From the NCBI GenBank assembly GCA_035606665.1, contig DATNEY010000022.1:1-64000 (forward strand): DNA of 64,000 bases, written 5' to 3'. The DNA is from DASUGC01 sp035606665 (GTDB lineage: Bacteria > Acidobacteriota > Vicinamibacteria > Vicinamibacterales > SCN-69-37). The position numbers were made by a program, and so were the translations under genes. This document shows, piece after piece, positions 60,627-64,000 of the stretch. The number at the start of each line of letters is the position of its first letter. Position 1 is the stretch's first letter. The notes below the pieces were generated by a model that saw only the letters and a list, made by a program, of their open reading frames with translations, had not been told where the DNA came from and did no database searches.

Positions 60627-63266
60627 CTATTCCGCGCGCAACGCCGCGATCGGATCCACTCGCAGTGCCCGCCGCGCCGGGACGATGCACGCGAGCAGAC
60701 AGACGGCGAAGATGATGGGCCCGACCGCGATCAATCCGAGGGAAAAGCCGACCGGCAGCTCCATGAGTCGCGAGAGCCCAATCGTCAAGAGGGCACCGAA
60801 AACGGAGCCCAACGTCAGCTGGATCAGCGGGCGGCGCAGAATCGTGACGACGACGCGCGATCGCGGTGAGCCGAGCGCCACGCGAATGCCGATCTCGCGC
60901 GTGCGGCGCGACACCGCAAACGACATCACCGCGTAGAGGCCCGACAGCGCCAGTACCAGCGCCGCGACGCTGACCATGCCGATCGCCGCGACGACGTAGT
61001 TGATGGTCTTCACGCCGTTCGCGGTGACAGCGGCGAGCGTCTGGACGTCGCCGATGCGCAGGGCCGCGTCGGCCTTCGCCGCGCTGGCGCGGAGCGCATT
61101 CGTCGCGGCGGTCATGTCGCCGGTGACGAGGCCCGCGATCCGCACCGACGAGACCGCATGCAGATTGAGCGGCAGGTAGATGCCCGCGTCTTTGGGCGGA
61201 GCGCCCATGCCGAGGTCGCGCACGACGCCGACGATTTCGATCCACTGCTGCTGCGGTATCAGCTGACCACCGTTCGAGCTCGAGCGGTATTTCAGGCGGC
61301 GCCCGATCGCACTGCGGCCGCCGAGGACGTTCCTGACGAACGACTCGTTGACGACCGCGACCCGCGCAACATCCGCATTGTCGGCGTGGACGAGCAGACG
61401 GCCCGCGATTGGTAGAGCGTCGAACGCCGCGAAAAAGTCCGGTTCGACCGCGGCCGTGCTGACGAGATGCGCGCCAACGAGCGTCTCATCGGTGGGCCCC
61501 TCGCCGCCCGTTTCCACCTCGATCATGTGGTGGCCGTTCCACATCAGCGGCAGGCGATCCGCCAGCGCGACGCGCGCGATACCGGAGGTCGCGGCGAGAT
61601 CCTCGCGCACACGGCGGACTGCGGCTTCAAACCTCGCCTCCGTCATCTCGCTAGCGCTGCTGAGCTCCGCCGTCAGATAGCGATTCGTCGGCACGCCGAT
61701 CTGCCGCGCTTCACTCCGCCACGCCGCGGTCTTGACGATGAACGCGATCGCGGGGAACGTCGCGGTAACCGCGATCTGGGCGACGATCAGCACGGTCCAG
61801 ATGCCGCCGAACTTCAGGCCGCCGCCGCCCGCGGTAGTCTCGCGCAGGCGCGACGACACGCCGCGCGTCATTTTCATCGCCGGCAGGATGCCCGTCACCA
61901 GCGTCGCCGCAATCGCGAGGCCGACGCCATACGCGATCGACATCGGCGGCAGCGTCGACGTGATCCAGAACGGCAGGAGCTGGCCGCCGTTTGCATCGAG
62001 GACGAACGCCGTCAGGCCCCAATGCATCACGCGTTGCGCGATCGCGAGGCCGGCGATTGCGGCAAGGAAGCTCAGCACCGACGCTTCGGCGACGAACTGA
62101 CCGATGAGCCGCGCGCGGCTGGCGCCGAGCGCGGTGCGAACGACGATCTCGGACTCGCGGGTCGCGGCGCGCGCGAACATCAGCAGCGCGACGTTGCCGC
62201 TCACCAGCAACACCATCAGCGCGATGACGCCGTTCATCGACGCGAGCAGCCCGCGTTCTTCCGGATCGTTCATCTCAGACCAGGTCGCCGGTTGGACGCC
62301 GGCGACGAGCGACGCGTGCGTCGCCGGCCAAGCCGCCGCGTGCTGCGCGCTGAGCACCGCGAGCTCGGCGTTCGCCCGTTCCGGCGTGACACCCGGCCTC
62401 ATCCGCGCCCAGATGCTGACGCCGATGCCCGCGCGCGGCTGCACGGCGCTGACGCTAATCTTCAGCGGTTGCCAGACTTCGTGGATCGACGGGAACCGGA
62501 AGGCCGCCGGCATCACGCCGACGACCGCGGTCGGCACGTCGCTGATGAGGACCGTTCTGCCAAGGAACCCAGGATCGGCGCCGAATCGATCGCGCCAGAT
62601 CCGCTCACCAATCATGACGACCGGCGGCGCGGCTGCGCTCGCGTCCGCGTCCGTCAGCGTCCGTCCCAGGATCGGCGCGACGCGCGTCATCGCAAACGTC
62701 GACGCTGTTACTTCGGCGACCGAGATCGGCTCGACCAGTCCGTCGCCCATCAGCAGGTTGCGCGCCATGTCGCGTCCCGCGGCCACGTCAGTGAGCGTCG
62801 TCGTGCCGCCGCGCCAGCGCAGGAAGTCTGCGATGACGCGCGATTCGGGTTGACTGGCGGCGCGGTCGTGGTGCTGCACGATGACGATCTCGTCGCCGTC
62901 TGGCAGCGGCATGCGCGGCCACAAGAACAGCGAGATGAACGCGAACGCCGCGGCGCCGATGGCAATCGCGAGCGCGAGTGAGCCGCTGCTGACGAGCGTC
63001 AGCACGGGGTAGCGGAGCATCATCCGGAAGGCGAGTTTGAGATCAATCCAGGACACTGCTACCCGTAGAATACGCAGCCGCCCTATCAACATTAGCGTGA
63101 TGTCCATTGTTTCGAGCGTCGTCAGCAGCGTCGCGACGACGCCGCCGCGTCTGGCCACGCGGGCGCGATGCGCTTCTTCGAGATCGCCGAGCAACACGTC
63201 GGCTTCGGCGCCGGTCGCGCGCGAAAGCCGGCGAAGCAGGGCAGCGGCCCAGCGCGGCGCGGTCAT
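60627..63266 (-). CDS. ADOP-type ABC transporter permease
   Basis: An 879-residue permease with the acidobacterial layout: an N-terminal soluble helix region (ADVLLGDLEEAHRARVARRG), then MacB-like periplasmic and FtsX domains in duplicate. FtsX segments appear near 340-450 (NGVIALMVLLVSGNVALLMFARAATRESEIVVRTALGASRARL region) and at the C-terminus (VLALSGLYAVMSFAVSRRTREIGIRVALG). The ending PARRALRVDPIAALRAE is typical. ATG 63266 overlaps the PadR stop (ATGA). No ATPase gene is adjacent. ADOP permeases are usually orphan. Confidence 0.9.
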   Translation of the reverse strand: MTAPRWAAALLRRLSRATGAEADVLLGDLEEAHRARVARRGGVVATLLTTLETMDITLMLIGRLRILRVAVSWIDLKLAFRMMLRYPVLTLVSSGSLALAIAIGAAAFAFISLFLWPRMPLPDGDEIVIVQHHDRAASQPESRVIADFLRWRGGTTTLTDVAAGRDMARNLLMGDGLVEPISVAEVTASTFAMTRVAPILGRTLTDADASAAAPPVVMIGERIWRDRFGADPGFLGRTVLISDVPTAVVGVMPAAFRFPSIHEVWQPLKISVSAVQPRAGIGVSIWARMRPGVTPERANAELAVLSAQHAAAWPATHASLVAGVQPATWSEMNDPEERGLLASMNGVIALMVLLVSGNVALLMFARAATRESEIVVRTALGASRARLIGQFVAEASVLSFLAAIAGLAIAQRVMHWGLTAFVLDANGGQLLPFWITSTLPPMSIAYGVGLAIAATLVTGILPAMKMTRGVSSRLRETTAGGGGLKFGGIWTVLIVAQIAVTATFPAIAFIVKTAAWRSEARQIGVPTNRYLTAELSSASEMTEARFEAAVRRVREDLAATSGIARVALADRLPLMWNGHHMIEVETGGEGPTDETLVGAHLVSTAAVEPDFFAAFDALPIAGRLLVHADNADVARVAVVNESFVRNVLGGRSAIGRRLKYRSSSNGGQLIPQQQWIEIVGVVRDLGMGAPPKDAGIYLPLNLHAVSSVRIAGLVTGDMTAATNALRASAAKADAALRIGDVQTLAAVTANGVKTINYVVAAIGMVSVAALVLALSGLYAVMSFAVSRRTREIGIRVALGSPRSRVVVTILRRPLIQLTLGSVFGALLTIGLSRLMELPVGFSLGLIAVGPIIFAVCLLACIVPARRALRVDPIAALRAE

Positions 63267-63589
63267 ATCTTCACTCCGTGCGTCATCGCGTGGATCGCAG
63301 TCATCGTCGCGCGCACGGCGGCGACGCCGTCGGGGGTGGGCGTGACCACACGCCGCGGTTTGCCGCCGCGCTCGGGTCGCGGGTCGCCGAGCGCGGTCGT
63401 GAGGAGCCCCTTGTCTTCGAGACGCTGCAGCGTCGTGTAGACGTTGGCGCGCCGGACGATGCGCCCGGTTCGCTCGCTGATGTCGGCGGCGATCGACACG
63501 GCGTGGGCGTCGTCGTCGAGCCGCATGGCCGCGACCAGGACCATCAGTTCGAATTCGGCCAGAGTGGCCGCCGCCGAGGTTTTAGTCAC
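63263..63589 (-). CDS. PadR-family transcriptional regulator
   Basis: A 108-residue winged-helix regulator: LAEFELMVLVAAMRL, VRRANVYTTLQRLEDKGLL, GKPRRVVTPTPDGVAAV match the PadR core (R-x-x-(S/N)-x-Y-x-x-L-x-x-L-E-x-x-G-L). GTG 63589 lies inside a palindromic operator. PadR-ADOP permease pairs are widespread in Acidobacteriota and the regulator probably controls this operon. Confidence 0.88.
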   Translation of the reverse strand: MTKTSAAATLAEFELMVLVAAMRLDDDAHAVSIAADISERTGRIVRRANVYTTLQRLEDKGLLTTALGDPRPERGGKPRRVVTPTPDGVAAVRATMTAIHAMTHGVKI

Positions 63590-63599
63590 AATGTGACTA
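63583..63599. promoter_or_regulatory. Palindromic PadR operator
   Basis: TAGTCACA-A-TGTGACTA is a perfect 17-bp palindrome that overlaps the GTG start of the padR gene. PadR proteins commonly bind dyads of this kind at their own promoters. Confidence 0.6.
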
Positions 63600-63653
63600 T
63601 ATTTCAAAAACAGGTTGTCTGGGATCCGTGCGTTTTGCTTCCTCCTAATCGTG

Positions 63654-63689
63654 CTTAAGATCCTGAGTTCCCAAAAGGAACGTGTGGGT
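63654..63689 (+). repeat. tRNA-Leu internal fragment (att-like remnant)
   Basis: 36 nt from the anticodon loop through the variable arm to the T stem match tRNA 45887-45922 with one mismatch (AAGA for AAAA). The variable arm is the GTTCC/GGAAC version of the intact gene, unlike the copies at 56512 and 59402. The T loop and acceptor end are missing. Confidence 0.75.
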
Positions 63690-63730
63690 CCTTGGCAGCC
63701 AACGCTGGATGGATTCACGAGAGGGATGTC

Positions 63731-64000
63731 ATGGCGCTGATCGAAGTGCAGGTTCGAACGGACCGACTATGCAAGCTGATCGAAGGCGAGATCAACAGCC
63801 GGCCGCTGGATGGTCCGTCGATCGATCACCCGGCAATCGCGGGAAAACTACTCGAACGGATCGAGTGCAAAGACTGCCAGTTCACCGAATCATGGGCAGA
63901 CGACGTCGTCGGGTTTGAGAGCAAGTTCGTGTTTTCCTACTACAACTCCCTGGTAACGGAGGTGAGACCGGCAGGTTCTTTCGGTCTCGGTAGCCCGTCG
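63731..64000 (+). CDS. Hypothetical protein (partial, right edge)
   Basis: An open frame starting at ATG 63731 with GAGAGG about 8 nt upstream, running to the window end (90 residues). It opens MALIEVQVRTDRLCKLI and contains ECKDCQF (CxxC) and FVFSYYNSLV. Family not recognised. It follows the tRNA fragment at 63654, so it may belong to another integrated segment. Confidence 0.5.
   Translation, partial: MALIEVQVRTDRLCKLIEGEINSRPLDGPSIDHPAIAGKLLERIECKDCQFTESWADDVVGFESKFVFSYYNSLVTEVRPAGSFGLGSPS

Overview
The window is G+C-rich chromosomal DNA from a soil- or sediment-type bacterium, most likely Acidobacteriota close to the Vicinamibacteria. The pointers are an ADOP-type long ABC permease paired with a PadR regulator, a Ser/Thr kinase fused to a PD40 beta-propeller, an M28 peptidase with a Gly-rich tail, small anti-sigma/ECF pairs, and families of short palindromic and 9-mer repeats at gene ends. 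The taxonomic call is inference from gene content, not from a marker gene.

Layout. 1-34 kb is mostly core and metabolic: an edge-truncated small protein with a RiPP-leader-like head and a polyproline tail (1-356), an ABC exporter, a Dam-like methylase, a CocE-type hydrolase, PPK2, a feoA-feoB-feoC-like operon with a palindromic operator, an ECF sigma/anti-sigma pair, a complete methylcrotonyl-CoA carboxylase block for leucine degradation (HMG-CoA lyase, BCCP, biotin carboxylase, methylglutaconyl-CoA hydratase, carboxyltransferase), a YyaL/DUF255 protein, a three-domain kinase/M23/aminotransferase protein, a PD40 Ser/Thr kinase and several lipoproteins.

34.9-45.1 kb is the most interesting region: ten minus-strand genes read as one unit. 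In transcription order: radical SAM/SPASM-like enzyme, a 74-residue precursor-like peptide (43774-43998), nucleotidyltransferase, two tandem paralogous glycosyltransferase-like proteins, a second radical SAM/SPASM protein, a polysaccharide pyruvyl transferase-like protein, a third radical SAM enzyme, a plant-type O-methyltransferase and a CapA-like phosphoesterase. Many of the joins overlap by a few bases. I read it as a RiPP biosynthetic cluster whose product may be radical-modified, glycosylated or pyruvylated, and methylated. I know of no described system with this combination.

45.8-63.7 kb holds integrative elements at a tRNA-Leu(UAA) gene (45855-45944). Copies of its 3' half recur at 56512, 57655 (decayed), 59402 and 63654. 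The first element (about 45.9-56.5 kb) is less G+C-rich and carries a tyrosine integrase, an Xis-like protein, a prim-pol/RepA-like helicase beside a cluster of TGTCGC repeats, small Zn-binding proteins, and a cargo of nuclease-like genes (52534-55277) that could be an anti-phage system. The second interval (56.5-59.4 kb) carries an HNH-like protein and a membrane-anchored acyl-carrier-protein-like protein coupled to a membrane protein. Chromosome-like genes (methyltransferase, ADOP permease, PadR) follow, then a further tRNA fragment and a partial gene at the right edge.
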